From CAZBBC01 sp964489835 (GTDB lineage Bacteria; Calditrichota; Calditrichia; JAJRVZ01): a DNA stretch of 53,054 nucleotides. Shown here in pieces: positions 16,985 to 25,658 of the stretch (position 1 is its first letter; each line of letters starts with the position of its first letter). Where the stretch lies: the NCBI GenBank assembly GCA_964489835.1, contig CAZBBC010000019.1:1-53054 (forward strand). Direction: 5' to 3'. The position numbers were made by a program, and so were the translations under genes. The notes beneath the pieces are model-generated. The model had not been told where the DNA came from and searched no databases. It worked only from the letters and a program-made list of their open reading frames with translations.

Positions 16985-19663
16985 ATGTCTGAAAAATATG
17001 TTTATACATTTGGTGATGGTACAGCTGAAGGAAATACTGGTATGAAATTATTACTTGGCGGAAAAGGCGCTAACTTAGCAGAAATGTCTAATTTAGGAAT
17101 TCCAGTCCCGGCCGGTTTTACTATATCGACTGATGTCTGCAGCGCCTATTATGAAAACGGTGGGAAATATTCTGAGGAAGTCAAAAAACAAGTTCAAAAT
17201 GGTATTTCCAGTATTGAAAAAATTATGGGTGCATTGTTCGGGGATGTTAAAAATCCTTTGCTGGTTTCAGTCAGGTCTGGAGCCCCGGCCTCGATGCCCG
17301 GAATGATGGATACCGTTTTAAATCTCGGTTTGAATGACGACACGGTTAAGGGTCTTAGTGAAAAAACGGGTAATGAACGTTTTAGTTGGGATTCTTATCG
17401 TCGATTTGTACAGATGTACGGAGATGTCGTGATGGATATGAAGCCTGAGTCCAAAGAGGAAGAAGATCCTTTTGAAGTTATCATACAATCTCTGAAGAAT
17501 GAGCGGGGTGTGCAGCTCGATACCGATTTAACAGCCGATGATCTGAAAAAACTGGTTAGTATGTTCAAAGAGGCTATTAAGAAAAACACAGGAAAAGAAT
17601 TTCCAACCGATCCATGGGAACAATTATGGGGAGCGATTAGTGCTGTTTTCGGGTCTTGGAATAATCCCCGGGCGAGGACATACCGTAAGTTAAATAACAT
17701 TCCTGCCGATTGGGGTACCGCGGTCAATGTTCAGTCGATGGTGTATGGTAATATGGGAGACGATTGTGCCACAGGTGTGGCCTTTACACGTGATCCGGCT
17801 ACCGGTAATAAAATGTTTTATGGTGAATATTTAGTTAATGCCCAGGGTGAAGACGTTGTTGCCGGTATTCGTACGCCCCAACCGGTGAATGAATCAACAA
17901 AATCGAATCCGGAGCATAAAACATTGCAGGAAATTATGCCGGAAGCTTATAATGAACTTGACCGTATTTACAAATCACTGGAGACGCACTATAAGGATAT
18001 GCAGGATATCGAGTTTACCATTCAGAGAGGTAAACTTTGGATGCTTCAAACCCGAAACGGAAAACGTACCGCAGAAGCTGCTGTACGGATTGCCGTTGAA
18101 ATGGTTGAAGAAGGACTGATCGATAAAGACACGGCTGTACTTCGGGTGGATCCTCAGCAACTTGACCAACTACTTCACCCGACTTTTGATCCCAAGGCAC
18201 AGAAGGAGGTTGTTGCCAAAGGACTGCCGGCATCTCCGGGAGCGGCTACCGGTCGCATGGTATTTCATGCCGATGAAGCTGAAGAATGGGTTAGTCGTGG
18301 GGAACAAGTTATTCTGGTCAGAATTGAAACTTCACCGGAAGACATTGGTGGTATGAATGTGGCCAAGGGTATTCTGACGTCCCGTGGCGGAATGACCTCG
18401 CATGCGGCGGTGGTAGCCAGAGGAATGGGAACCTGCTGTGTGGCAGGATGTGGCAATTTGAATATTGACTATCGTACGAAAGAAATGAAAGTAGGAAATC
18501 AGGTCTTTAAGGAAGGGGATTGGATCTCGTTAGATGGGTCGTTGGGTGAAGTAATCAAAGGAAAAGTACCTACGGTTACTCCGGAGTTGTCCGGTAACTT
18601 TGGAAAATTAATGACCTGGGCCGATGATCTGAGACGCTTGAAAGTGCGAACAAATGCAGACACACCGCATGACGCGGAAGTAGCCAGAAATTTTGGAGCA
18701 GAGGGTATCGGATTATGTCGCACGGAACATATGTTTTTTGAGGGAGACCGGATCATAGCCGTACGCGAAATGATTCTCGCCGATGATGAAACCGGACGTC
18801 GCAAAGCCCTGGAAAAACTGTTACCCTATCAGCGGGAAGATTTTTACGGAATTCTTAAAGCGATGCATGATCTACCGGTTACGATTCGCACATTAGACCC
18901 ACCACTGCATGAATTTTTGCCGCATGATGATCAGAATCAGCAGGAAATGGCCGAGGAAATGGGAATTACTCTTGCAGAAGTGAAAGCAAAGGTGGATTCA
19001 TTGCATGAGTTTAATCCGATGCTTGGGCATCGGGGGTGTCGCTTGGGTGTCACATACCCGGAGATCACAGAAATGCAGGCGAGAGCGATCATGGAGGCTG
19101 CCTGTCAATTAATCAAAGAGGGTGTCAAGGTATATCCTGAGATCATGATACCACTTATCGGTACAAAAGCAGAATTGAGCAATCAGAAAACGGTCGTCAA
19201 GAGAGTTGCTGATCAGGTCCAGAAAGAATTCGGTGTAAAGGTTGATTATATGATTGGAACGATGATAGAGATCCCACGTGCTGCGTTGACTGCTGATGAA
19301 GTAGCCGAGGAAGCGGATTTCTTTTCTTTTGGTACCAATGATTTGACACAGATGGCCTTTGGGTATTCGCGCGATGATGCAGGAAAATTTCTTGCAGAAT
19401 ATGTTGAAAAGGGTATTCTTCCTGAAGATCCTTTCCAGGTATTGGATCAGAGCGGTGTCGGACAGCTGGTGGAGATGGCAGTAAAAAAAGGCCGGTCTAC
19501 AAAGAAAAACCTGAAGATTGGTATTTGTGGTGAGCATGGTGGTGAACCAAAATCTGTCGGATTTTGTCACCGGGTGGGAATGGATTATGTCAGTTGTTCG
19601 CCGTTTCGCGTCCCGATCGCCCGATTAGCAGCTGCCCAGGAAGTTCTTCGCACCAGGAAATAA
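16985..19663 (+). CDS. ppdK: Pyruvate, phosphate dikinase
   Basis: Interconverts pyruvate, ATP and phosphate with phosphoenolpyruvate, AMP and pyrophosphate; in heterotrophs it serves pyrophosphate-linked glycolysis or gluconeogenesis. ATG 16985 is chosen over an upstream TTG at 16970 because GGAGG lies at 16976-16980, between the two. The protein has 892 residues, a normal bacterial length. The N-terminal ATP-grasp domain begins with LLGGKGANLAEM. The swivelling domain has phosphohistidine His473 in GGMTSHAAVVARGMG. The C-terminal PEP/pyruvate barrel has catalytic Cys848 in GICGEHGG. An intrinsic terminator follows at 19681, so it is probably a single-gene transcript. Confidence 0.97.
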   Translation: MSEKYVYTFGDGTAEGNTGMKLLLGGKGANLAEMSNLGIPVPAGFTISTDVCSAYYENGGKYSEEVKKQVQNGISSIEKIMGALFGDVKNPLLVSVRSGAPASMPGMMDTVLNLGLNDDTVKGLSEKTGNERFSWDSYRRFVQMYGDVVMDMKPESKEEEDPFEVIIQSLKNERGVQLDTDLTADDLKKLVSMFKEAIKKNTGKEFPTDPWEQLWGAISAVFGSWNNPRARTYRKLNNIPADWGTAVNVQSMVYGNMGDDCATGVAFTRDPATGNKMFYGEYLVNAQGEDVVAGIRTPQPVNESTKSNPEHKTLQEIMPEAYNELDRIYKSLETHYKDMQDIEFTIQRGKLWMLQTRNGKRTAEAAVRIAVEMVEEGLIDKDTAVLRVDPQQLDQLLHPTFDPKAQKEVVAKGLPASPGAATGRMVFHADEAEEWVSRGEQVILVRIETSPEDIGGMNVAKGILTSRGGMTSHAAVVARGMGTCCVAGCGNLNIDYRTKEMKVGNQVFKEGDWISLDGSLGEVIKGKVPTVTPELSGNFGKLMTWADDLRRLKVRTNADTPHDAEVARNFGAEGIGLCRTEHMFFEGDRIIAVREMILADDETGRRKALEKLLPYQREDFYGILKAMHDLPVTIRTLDPPLHEFLPHDDQNQQEMAEEMGITLAEVKAKVDSLHEFNPMLGHRGCRLGVTYPEITEMQARAIMEAACQLIKEGVKVYPEIMIPLIGTKAELSNQKTVVKRVADQVQKEFGVKVDYMIGTMIEIPRAALTADEVAEEADFFSFGTNDLTQMAFGYSRDDAGKFLAEYVEKGILPEDPFQVLDQSGVGQLVEMAVKKGRSTKKNLKIGICGEHGGEPKSVGFCHRVGMDYVSCSPFRVPIARLAAAQEVLRTRK

Positions 19664-19680
19664 ATATACATTCGTAATAA

Positions 19681-19709
19681 AAGCCCGGCAGAAACCGGGC
19701 TTTTTTTTT
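19681..19709 (+). terminator. Intrinsic terminator after ppdK
   Basis: The 8-bp stem AAGCCCGG (19681-19688) pairs with CCGGGCTT (19695-19702) around a six-base loop and is followed by a run of nine T's ending at 19709. It lies 18 bp after the ppdK stop codon. Confidence 0.92.
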
Positions 19710-19730
19710 CTCCGCTGATATTTTTTATAT

Positions 19731-19957
19731 TCATGAATGTCCGGATAAAACTTTAGTCAGTTGCAATTATTACCAGAATATCAAATGGTTTAGAGATTTA
19801 ATAAACAATAGAGACTTGATTTAAAGAACTCACCCTAAATCCCTCTCTTGGAAAGAGAGGGACTTTAGGGAGCCCCTTCTCTTTTTAAGAGAAGGGGTTG
19901 GGGGATGAGTTTTATAATCCTTAATTGAATCATTTTTTTTAAACCGTACACTCATGA
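19731..19957 (+). mobile_element. MITE-like element, copy B
   Basis: A 227-bp non-coding element. The left end TCATGAATGTCCGGATAAAA and the right end TTTAAACCGTACACTCATGA form terminal inverted repeats of about 20 bp with few mismatches. The internal part has the same two hairpins as the other copies (CCCTCTCTTGGAAAGAGAGGG and CCCCTTCTC/GAGAAGGGG). The element fills most of the ppdK-ansA spacer and ends 65 bp before ansA. Confidence 0.88.
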
Positions 19958-20022
19958 TTTATAATAAATATTCAGTTTGTCTTCAACAGTGATGCTGCTT
20001 AAATTTATCGGGAGCATAGACT

Positions 20023-21015
20023 ATGAAAAAAGTATTAATCATTCATACCGGTGGTACTTTTGGAATGACCCCTGCCGATCCGGGAAAGATATTACAACCA
20101 GGAAAAATCGAAGAAAGCCTGGGAGAGTTCGTACCATCGATCCATCAGATCGCCGAAATCAGCATCAAAATACCATTTAATCTGGATAGTTCAAATATAG
20201 GAACTGACGAATGGAAAATTCTATATGATATTATCCGAATGGCAATGGAAGACTCTGACGGTGTGGTGATTATTCATGGAACAGATACCCTCGTTTATAC
20301 GGCTGCAGCTTTGTCGTACCTGTTTCTTGATTTAAAAAAACCGATTGTTCTGACAGGATCTCAGCGCCCGTTATCTGCTTTGCGATCCGATGCGAGGAGT
20401 AACCTGATCAATGCAGTGGAGCTGGCAACCTATGCGATTCCTGAAGTTCTTGTGTGTTTTGGAAACAAGGTGTACCGGGGCAACCGATCGAAAAAGATCA
20501 GCATTGAACGGTTTGAAAGTTTTGATTCACCAAATTATCCACCCCTGGCAACCATCGGATTGAATGTGCATGTAAACGCGCACTATATATTACAAAGCAA
20601 AGCGAATGTCCAATTAAAATCTTCGTTTTTCAAAGGTATCTTAGCTCTCCGGGTTTTTCCCGGATTAGATCCTAAAAAGTTCATGCCTTTGTTGGATAAT
20701 TCACTCAAGGCAATCATTTTGGAGGGCTTTGGTGCCGGGAATCTACCGGGGATGACAATGGATTGGGTCGATTTTATTTCTGTAGCGGTTCTTAAGCAAA
20801 AACTGGTTTTTATTGGGAGCCAATCCAGTCATGGCACGATAGACCTGCAGCTTTATTCCTGCGGGCAGCAAGCGGAACAAGCCGGTGCGCTCTCTTTAGG
20901 GGATATGACCATTGAAGCTGCCCTGGTCAAACTGATGATTTTGCTTGCCAATTTTGAAGATTTGGAAAAGGTTAAGAAATACATGATGGTTTCATTGGCC
21001 GGTGAGATTACATAA
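20023..21015 (+). CDS. ansA: Type I L-asparaginase
   Basis: Cytoplasmic amidohydrolase converting L-asparagine to aspartate and ammonia. The 330-residue protein lacks a signal peptide, as expected for type I. Both catalytic threonine motifs are present: HTGGTFGMT with Thr12, and HGTDT at 85-89 with Thr87-Asp88. The family segment LTGSQRP, then ALRSDARSNL, is also clear. GGGAG lies 10 bases or so before ATG 20023. The stop is followed one base later by the ATG of the deacetylase gene, so it heads a tight four-gene operon (ansA, deacetylase, unknown, efp). A MITE-like element lies 65 bp upstream and may contribute to or disturb its promoter. Confidence 0.93.
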   Translation: MKKVLIIHTGGTFGMTPADPGKILQPGKIEESLGEFVPSIHQIAEISIKIPFNLDSSNIGTDEWKILYDIIRMAMEDSDGVVIIHGTDTLVYTAAALSYLFLDLKKPIVLTGSQRPLSALRSDARSNLINAVELATYAIPEVLVCFGNKVYRGNRSKKISIERFESFDSPNYPPLATIGLNVHVNAHYILQSKANVQLKSSFFKGILALRVFPGLDPKKFMPLLDNSLKAIILEGFGAGNLPGMTMDWVDFISVAVLKQKLVFIGSQSSHGTIDLQLYSCGQQAEQAGALSLGDMTIEAALVKLMILLANFEDLEKVKKYMMVSLAGEIT

Positions 21016-21016
21016 A

Positions 21017-21961
21017 ATGATAGCTGCCATACGCCAATTTTTTGGATACCCGCCGGTCAGACTGATATTTTCATTTGACTACTATATGGGTATTTCAACA
21101 TCTAATGCTTATCAATCTTTTGATGTCATGAAATATAAAAAGATCAGGGATCACCTGATTAAAGAAAAGTATATAAAAAGAAAGCATATCTTAGTTCCTG
21201 AAATGGTCAGTTATAAGGATATGGCGCGGGTGCATAGTCAGGACTATCTGAAAAGTATACAAGATCCCATAAAAGTGGCGCGGATGTTAAAGATCGGAGA
21301 AGTCGATCCCTGGGATTCATACATCCTGGAATTTTTCAGAACTGTTACCGGTGGTACGATCCTGGCGACGGAGTGGGTGTTAAGGAAAAACGGGATTGTT
21401 TTTAACCTTGGTGGCGGTTTTCATCATGCACAAAGCGAAATAGGGGCGGGTTTCTGTCTAATCAATGATGTTGCCATCGCCATAGAAAAGTCGCGGAAGA
21501 AACACTCTTTATCCAAAATTATGATTATTGATCTGGATTATCACCAGGGTGACGGTAATTTAATGATTTATAAAGATGATCCTGATATTTTTACTTTATC
21601 TATGCATGCTGTAAAGTGGCTGGAAATGGATAAAAAGAATAATCTTGATATCCTTTTACCGCACAATGTCAGTGGTAAGGAGTATAATGAAATTTTGCGT
21701 CAGAATTTTGAATCTGTTTTTTATTCTTTTAAGCCGGAGCTGGTTTATTATATCGCCGGTTCCGATCCTTTTGAGCATGACACGCTTTGTGATCTGAATT
21801 TAACCAGGGAAGAAATGCTCGAAAGGAATCTTTATGTCGCGAATTTAGTAAGAAATAATAGAGTTCCTTTGGTAGTTGTAGCTGGAGGGGGATATGGATC
21901 GGAGAGTTGGAAAATTTATTATGATTTTATTGCTACTGTCTTAAAAGGAAAAAGCGGATGA
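21017..21961 (+). CDS. Histone-deacetylase-family zinc hydrolase
   Basis: A 314-residue member of the arginase/deacetylase fold. ATG 21017 directly follows the ansA stop; an earlier GTG at 21002 would overlap ansA. Active-site residues of the family are intact: the His136-His137 pair in GGGFHHAQ, zinc ligands Asp174 and His176 in DLDYHQGDG and Asp250 in AGSDPFEHD, and Tyr293 in GGGYG. Bacterial relatives remove acetyl groups from polyamines, acetoin-related targets or proteins, so the substrate cannot be read from sequence. Its stop overlaps the ATG of the next gene (ATGA at 21958), giving translational coupling. Placement in an operon ending in efp makes a role in polyamine or protein-lysine chemistry worth considering (inference). 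Confidence 0.9.
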   Translation: MIAAIRQFFGYPPVRLIFSFDYYMGISTSNAYQSFDVMKYKKIRDHLIKEKYIKRKHILVPEMVSYKDMARVHSQDYLKSIQDPIKVARMLKIGEVDPWDSYILEFFRTVTGGTILATEWVLRKNGIVFNLGGGFHHAQSEIGAGFCLINDVAIAIEKSRKKHSLSKIMIIDLDYHQGDGNLMIYKDDPDIFTLSMHAVKWLEMDKKNNLDILLPHNVSGKEYNEILRQNFESVFYSFKPELVYYIAGSDPFEHDTLCDLNLTREEMLERNLYVANLVRNNRVPLVVVAGGGYGSESWKIYYDFIATVLKGKSG

Positions 21962-22872
21962 TATTTCCATACAAATCGTGGCGTATTGCCCGGTGGATGC
22001 AGGATAAACGTTTGAAACAAACAGATATCGGTCATTTAGATTTTTCCGAGACCGACCTATTCAATCTGGATATTGGCAGACGTGGTGGTGATTTTTTTCT
22101 CGGATATTTTTCGCGGGAAGGTGTAAAGCTCGCCCTCGAAAAATATGGATTATTCGTCGAATTAAAGAACCGTGGATTTGAAGATATAATCATGAATATT
22201 GATACTTCTGATCCTTTTAAACATAAGATTTCGATTTTTAATGATTATAAGACTCAGGAAAATTTATTGATCGAATTGGTTCTGAGAAAATCTTTTTTTA
22301 AAGTCAATATGCCGTTTCAAACCAGGCATAATGGAAAAGGTTTTCAGTGTCTGATCATTGATTGGCTTTCAATGCAGAATCACAAGGCTGAATTTACGCC
22401 ACGGAGGCCGCGTCTTCCGGGCCAGAAATTTCCCGGATTAGGATTATCTAATATTGCCATTGAGCTATTGATGATTATCTGCTGGCGCCTTAAACTTGGT
22501 GGTTTAGTAAATTATCCGGAACATTATCATAATGCCTTTTTGTATTCAAAGATATTTTGCTACCACGATCCAGATTCCCAGGCAATATTTCTTGCTTTGA
22601 AAAAAACTTTTAAGTCCTACCCACTGGATAAAATATCATGGGGGATTGACTGGGGGTGTGTCCGGGAATTGAATAGTAATGAAACCTATTCCTGGATGGT
22701 CAGCGAGCAGCTGGTACCTGTGGATGATGCTTTGAAGAAAATATTCAAGGGTAAAAAATATAAAAAATATGTGAATGCTCGAATGAGAGATTTTAAATTC
22801 TCGTTTGATGAAGCAAAATACCAGGAGATCAGGAAAAAGATAACGGTTCAAAGTATGGAGAAAATTATATGA
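21958..22872 (+). CDS. Conserved-looking protein of unknown function in the efp operon
   Basis: A 304-residue protein not assigned to a family. It has no signal peptide and no clear membrane helix. The most distinctive stretch is about 140-225: PRRPRLPGQKFPGLGLSN, then a hydrophobic helix, then VNYPEHYHNAF and CYHDPDSQAIF, rich in His, Tyr and Gly as an active or binding site might be. The C-terminus is lysine-rich (KIFKGKKYKKY). Start and stop overlap the neighbouring genes by ATGA junctions at 21958 and 22869, so it is made together with the deacetylase and EF-P. It could be a partner of the deacetylase or act on EF-P; neither is shown by sequence. It is clearly a real gene, given the couplings and length. 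Confidence 0.8.
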   Translation: MIFPYKSWRIARWMQDKRLKQTDIGHLDFSETDLFNLDIGRRGGDFFLGYFSREGVKLALEKYGLFVELKNRGFEDIIMNIDTSDPFKHKISIFNDYKTQENLLIELVLRKSFFKVNMPFQTRHNGKGFQCLIIDWLSMQNHKAEFTPRRPRLPGQKFPGLGLSNIAIELLMIICWRLKLGGLVNYPEHYHNAFLYSKIFCYHDPDSQAIFLALKKTFKSYPLDKISWGIDWGCVRELNSNETYSWMVSEQLVPVDDALKKIFKGKKYKKYVNARMRDFKFSFDEAKYQEIRKKITVQSMEKII

Positions 22873-23432
22873 AGTTAAAAGCGATTCAGCTGAGAAAAGG
22901 TATGATCATCGAGTATAATAATGAATTGCATCAGCTAAGCGAAGTCTTCCATAATACCCCCGGAAAAGGGCAAGCCTTGGTACAGGTTAAAATGAAGAAT
23001 ATACGTACCGGGATAAAAGCTGAGAACAGGTATCGCAGTGATGAAACAGTAATCAAAGCTTCCATGGACAGTAAGGAAATGGAGTATCTTTACCGTGACG
23101 GGGAAGATTTTTACTTTATGGATACGGAAACTTATGACCAGATCGGATTGCGTGCTGATGTGCTTGGTGATGCGGATATGTATTTGCTTCCAAATGTTAA
23201 AGTGTCGGTAAATTTTTACCAGAATAATCCTGTTAGTATTGAATTACCGGGTTCCGTTGATTTAAAGATTGTAGAGACTGAACCAACGATGAAGACTGCT
23301 ACCGTGACATCATCTTATAAACCTGCTGTTGTTGAAACCGGTTTGAAGGTTCAGGTACCTCCTTTTATCGGTGAAGGAGAGGTAGTAAGAATCGATACTT
23401 CGGATGGCAGATATCTGGAGAGAGCAAAATAG
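22869..23432 (+). CDS. efp: Translation elongation factor P
   Basis: Ribosome-binding factor that relieves stalling at consecutive prolines. The 187 residues have the usual three beta domains: the KOW-like N-terminus (MKLKAIQLRKGMII), the central OB domain and the C-terminal OB domain (VEPT... GLKVQVPPFI, GEVVRIDTSDGRYLERA). The tip loop reads NTPGKGQA with Lys33 in the position modified in many bacteria. No homologue of EpmA, EpmB, EarP or YmfI was recognised in the window. The start overlaps the preceding unknown gene (ATGA), making efp the last gene of the ansA operon. Confidence 0.97.
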   Translation: MKLKAIQLRKGMIIEYNNELHQLSEVFHNTPGKGQALVQVKMKNIRTGIKAENRYRSDETVIKASMDSKEMEYLYRDGEDFYFMDTETYDQIGLRADVLGDADMYLLPNVKVSVNFYQNNPVSIELPGSVDLKIVETEPTMKTATVTSSYKPAVVETGLKVQVPPFIGEGEVVRIDTSDGRYLERAK

Positions 23433-23529
23433 AATTCTTGTAGAATGCATTTTTAATTGATAAAAAATAGATTTATCTTTAAATTATAGATTCGCAAACT
23501 ATATGTATCAAATAAGGAGGCGATTGAAA

Positions 23530-24408
23530 GTGAAAAGAATAGTTACATTGGTTTTGATATTGATCATTTCATCTGGGGTAGTATTTGCGCAGAACCCAGA
23601 AGGGGCGAAAAGTCCTGAGGCGGGAAATGCTTACAATGACGGACTTGATAAGGCAAGAAAAGGAAATTTTAAAGAAGCGGTTTCCCTTTTTGAGAAGGCT
23701 ATTAAAGCGGAGGCGGATTTTGCACAAGCTTACTATATGCTAGGTTATTCTCAGCGCCAACTGAAAATGGATACGGCGGCAATGACTTCATTTAAAAAAG
23801 CGATAGAAATCGATAAACAATTTGAAAATGCGTATATAGCGCTGGGTAATTTACAGGCATCAATGGAATCTTACGATGAGGCCATTAATACTTTTAATGC
23901 AGTCCTTGCTTTCAATGATAAATCGGCCAAAGCGTATTATGGGGTGGGGAATGTGTTTTATCAGCAAAAAAGATATACGGATGCCATTGATAGACTTAAG
24001 AAAGCAGTAGAGCAAGATCCGGATTACGATTTAGCATGGAATATTCTCGGACTATCTCAGGAAAAAGAAAACCAGCTGGCTGATGCGGTCAACTCGTTGG
24101 AAAGCGCCGTAAAAGCGTCCAAGAAAAATTCCCGAAGAGGGATAAATTATTATCGTTTGGGAAATGTTTTGCTGAAAATGAAGAATTATAATGAGGCTGA
24201 AACGGCATTTTTAAATGCTATAAAATTTTCTAAATCTCAGAGTATTGACGGCGGTTCAAATTTTGGGCTTGGTGAGGTATATAAATTTCTGGGACAGAAA
24301 CAAAAAGCTATCCAGCACTACGAAAAAGCAGCAAGGAACAGATCCTGGAAAGCATCAGCAGATTACGAAATCGATCTGATCAGAAATCCGGATAAATACG
24401 TAAAATAA
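23530..24408 (+). CDS. Secreted tetratricopeptide-repeat protein
   Basis: GTG 23530 is chosen because AAGGAGG ends nine bases before it; an ATG at 23503 lies upstream of that ribosome site. From there the protein has 292 residues and begins with a clean signal peptide (KRIVTLVLILIISSGVVFAQ). From about residue 35 it consists of roughly seven TPR units with the usual pattern, for example AYNDGLDKARKGNFKEAVSL, AYYMLGYSQRQ and AYIALGNLQ. TPRs mediate protein-protein contact; no catalytic domain is present. It is probably periplasmic and may be a scaffold for envelope assembly. The next gene is rpsU after 85 bp. Confidence 0.9.
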   Translation: MKRIVTLVLILIISSGVVFAQNPEGAKSPEAGNAYNDGLDKARKGNFKEAVSLFEKAIKAEADFAQAYYMLGYSQRQLKMDTAAMTSFKKAIEIDKQFENAYIALGNLQASMESYDEAINTFNAVLAFNDKSAKAYYGVGNVFYQQKRYTDAIDRLKKAVEQDPDYDLAWNILGLSQEKENQLADAVNSLESAVKASKKNSRRGINYYRLGNVLLKMKNYNEAETAFLNAIKFSKSQSIDGGSNFGLGEVYKFLGQKQKAIQHYEKAARNRSWKASADYEIDLIRNPDKYVK

Positions 24409-24493
24409 GATAAGATTGTAAGATACGTCTATATTTTTTTTATGGGTAGGTAACTATTTAAATAAAGATATGAGAGGAGGTGTGAATTAGCTA

Positions 24494-24688
24494 ATGATAA
24501 CAGTAAAAGTGCGTGATAATGAACCATTTGAGAAGGCATTCAGGCGTTTTACCAAAGCTTGTGAGAAATCAGGTTTAATGTCTGAAATTAAAAAGCATCA
24601 ACATTTTGAAAAACCAAGCGAACAGAAAAAGCGCAGGGTCAATGCTGCGAGGCGTAAAATGCGTAAATTAATGGCAGAGGCAAGATAA
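24494..24688 (+). CDS. rpsU: Small ribosomal subunit protein bS21
   Basis: A 64-residue basic protein of the 30S platform near the anti-Shine-Dalgarno end of 16S rRNA. Typical features are VKVRDNEPFEKAFRRF and the Arg/Lys-rich tail (KKRRVNAARRKMRKL). A long ribosome site, AGGAGGTG at 24475-24482, lies about 11-13 bases ahead of the ATG, farther than usual. rpsU heads a run rpsU-yqeY-cvpA-mutS2-polA with gaps of 2-10 bp. dnaG, its classical operon partner, lies about 8 kb away on the other strand. Confidence 0.95.
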   Translation: MITVKVRDNEPFEKAFRRFTKACEKSGLMSEIKKHQHFEKPSEQKKRRVNAARRKMRKLMAEAR

Positions 24689-24696
24689 GAATTAAA

Positions 24697-25146
24697 ATGT
24701 CGATCGAACAGCTTTTATTGGAAGACATGAAACTCGCAATGAAAAGCGGAAACAAGATCGAATTAGATACGATCCGCCTATTGCGGGCACAAATACAAAC
24801 ATCATCTATCGCGAAGAAAGATACTCTAGACGAAGATGAAGTAGCACAGGTCCTCCAAAAAGAAGCCAAGAAAAGAAAAGAAGCCATTGAGATGTATCAG
24901 CAGGGAAAACGCGAGGATCTCGTCAATAAAGAAAGACAAGAGATTGAGATAATTTCCAAATATTTACCAGAACAACTTTCCGATGCCGAAATAGATAGAA
25001 TTATAAAAGATTCTGTGGAATCCATCGGGGCTGAAAGTGAAAAGGATATGGGGCGTGTTATGGGGGATATTATGCCGAAAGTTAAGGGAAGAACTGACGG
25101 CAAAATTGTCCAGCAAAGAGTCAGAGATTACTTCGATAATCTATAG
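24697..25146 (+). CDS. GatB/YqeY domain protein
   Basis: A 149-residue protein of the YqeY family, related to the C-terminal tRNA-binding part of the GatB amidotransferase subunit. Recognisable segments are the N-terminus (LLLEDMKLAMKSGNKIELDTIRLL) and the end (DMGRVMGDIMPKVKGRTDGK). A stand-alone protein has a presumed tRNA-related role. It begins 8 bp after rpsU, a neighbourhood common in many bacteria. Its stop is 2 bp before the next start. Confidence 0.93.
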   Translation: MSIEQLLLEDMKLAMKSGNKIELDTIRLLRAQIQTSSIAKKDTLDEDEVAQVLQKEAKKRKEAIEMYQQGKREDLVNKERQEIEIISKYLPEQLSDAEIDRIIKDSVESIGAESEKDMGRVMGDIMPKVKGRTDGKIVQQRVRDYFDNL

Positions 25147-25148
25147 CA

Positions 25149-25655
25149 ATGAATGCTCTTGATATCGGTATTCTGTCAATCGCCTCTATATTTTTTGTTC
25201 GGGGGATATTCAGGGGTTTCATACTTGAACTTATAACAGTTGTCGGTTTAGTCCTCGGATACCTCATTTCGATTACCTACCTGAGTATAGTCGCTGGTTT
25301 TATTATATCCTTTTTCCCTTCTATTCCGGAATCACTTATTAATATCATCAGTTTTTTTGTACTCTTTGTCGGGACAAATCTTCTGTTACGACTCGGTGCA
25401 AACATGCTCTCAAAAACCCTAAAAATCGCTATGCTCGGGTGGCTGAACCGGATACTGGGTGGAATTCTGGGTTTGTTTAAAATTATCATTATACTGAGTA
25501 TTCTGGTATTTATTCTTGATCTTATTCCTTTCTCCTCCATTTTGCTTGACCAAATCGACGTGCAAAATAGCTATATCTATCCTATACTGGAACTACTCGG
25601 TCCACGATTATATGAAGAAATCAAAAATATTACAGATACCATTATTAAATTTTAA
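25149..25655 (+). CDS. cvpA: CvpA-family membrane protein
   Basis: A 168-residue integral membrane protein with four hydrophobic segments at about 4-22, 27-48, 60-80 and 100-122. The first two follow the family pattern (DIGILSIASIFFVRGIFRGF). Escherichia coli CvpA is needed for colicin V production and for envelope tolerance to bile; the general role is undefined. It is tightly packed between yqeY and mutS2, with 2-3 bp gaps, as often seen in other phyla where cvpA precedes mutS2. Confidence 0.9.
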   Translation: MNALDIGILSIASIFFVRGIFRGFILELITVVGLVLGYLISITYLSIVAGFIISFFPSIPESLINIISFFVLFVGTNLLLRLGANMLSKTLKIAMLGWLNRILGGILGLFKIIIILSILVFILDLIPFSSILLDQIDVQNSYIYPILELLGPRLYEEIKNITDTIIKF

Positions 25656-25658
25656 TCT

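Noticed and set aside
19109..19570. 153-codon ORF antisense to ppdK
   Set aside because: It lies fully inside the well-supported ppdK gene on the other strand and shows no family features.
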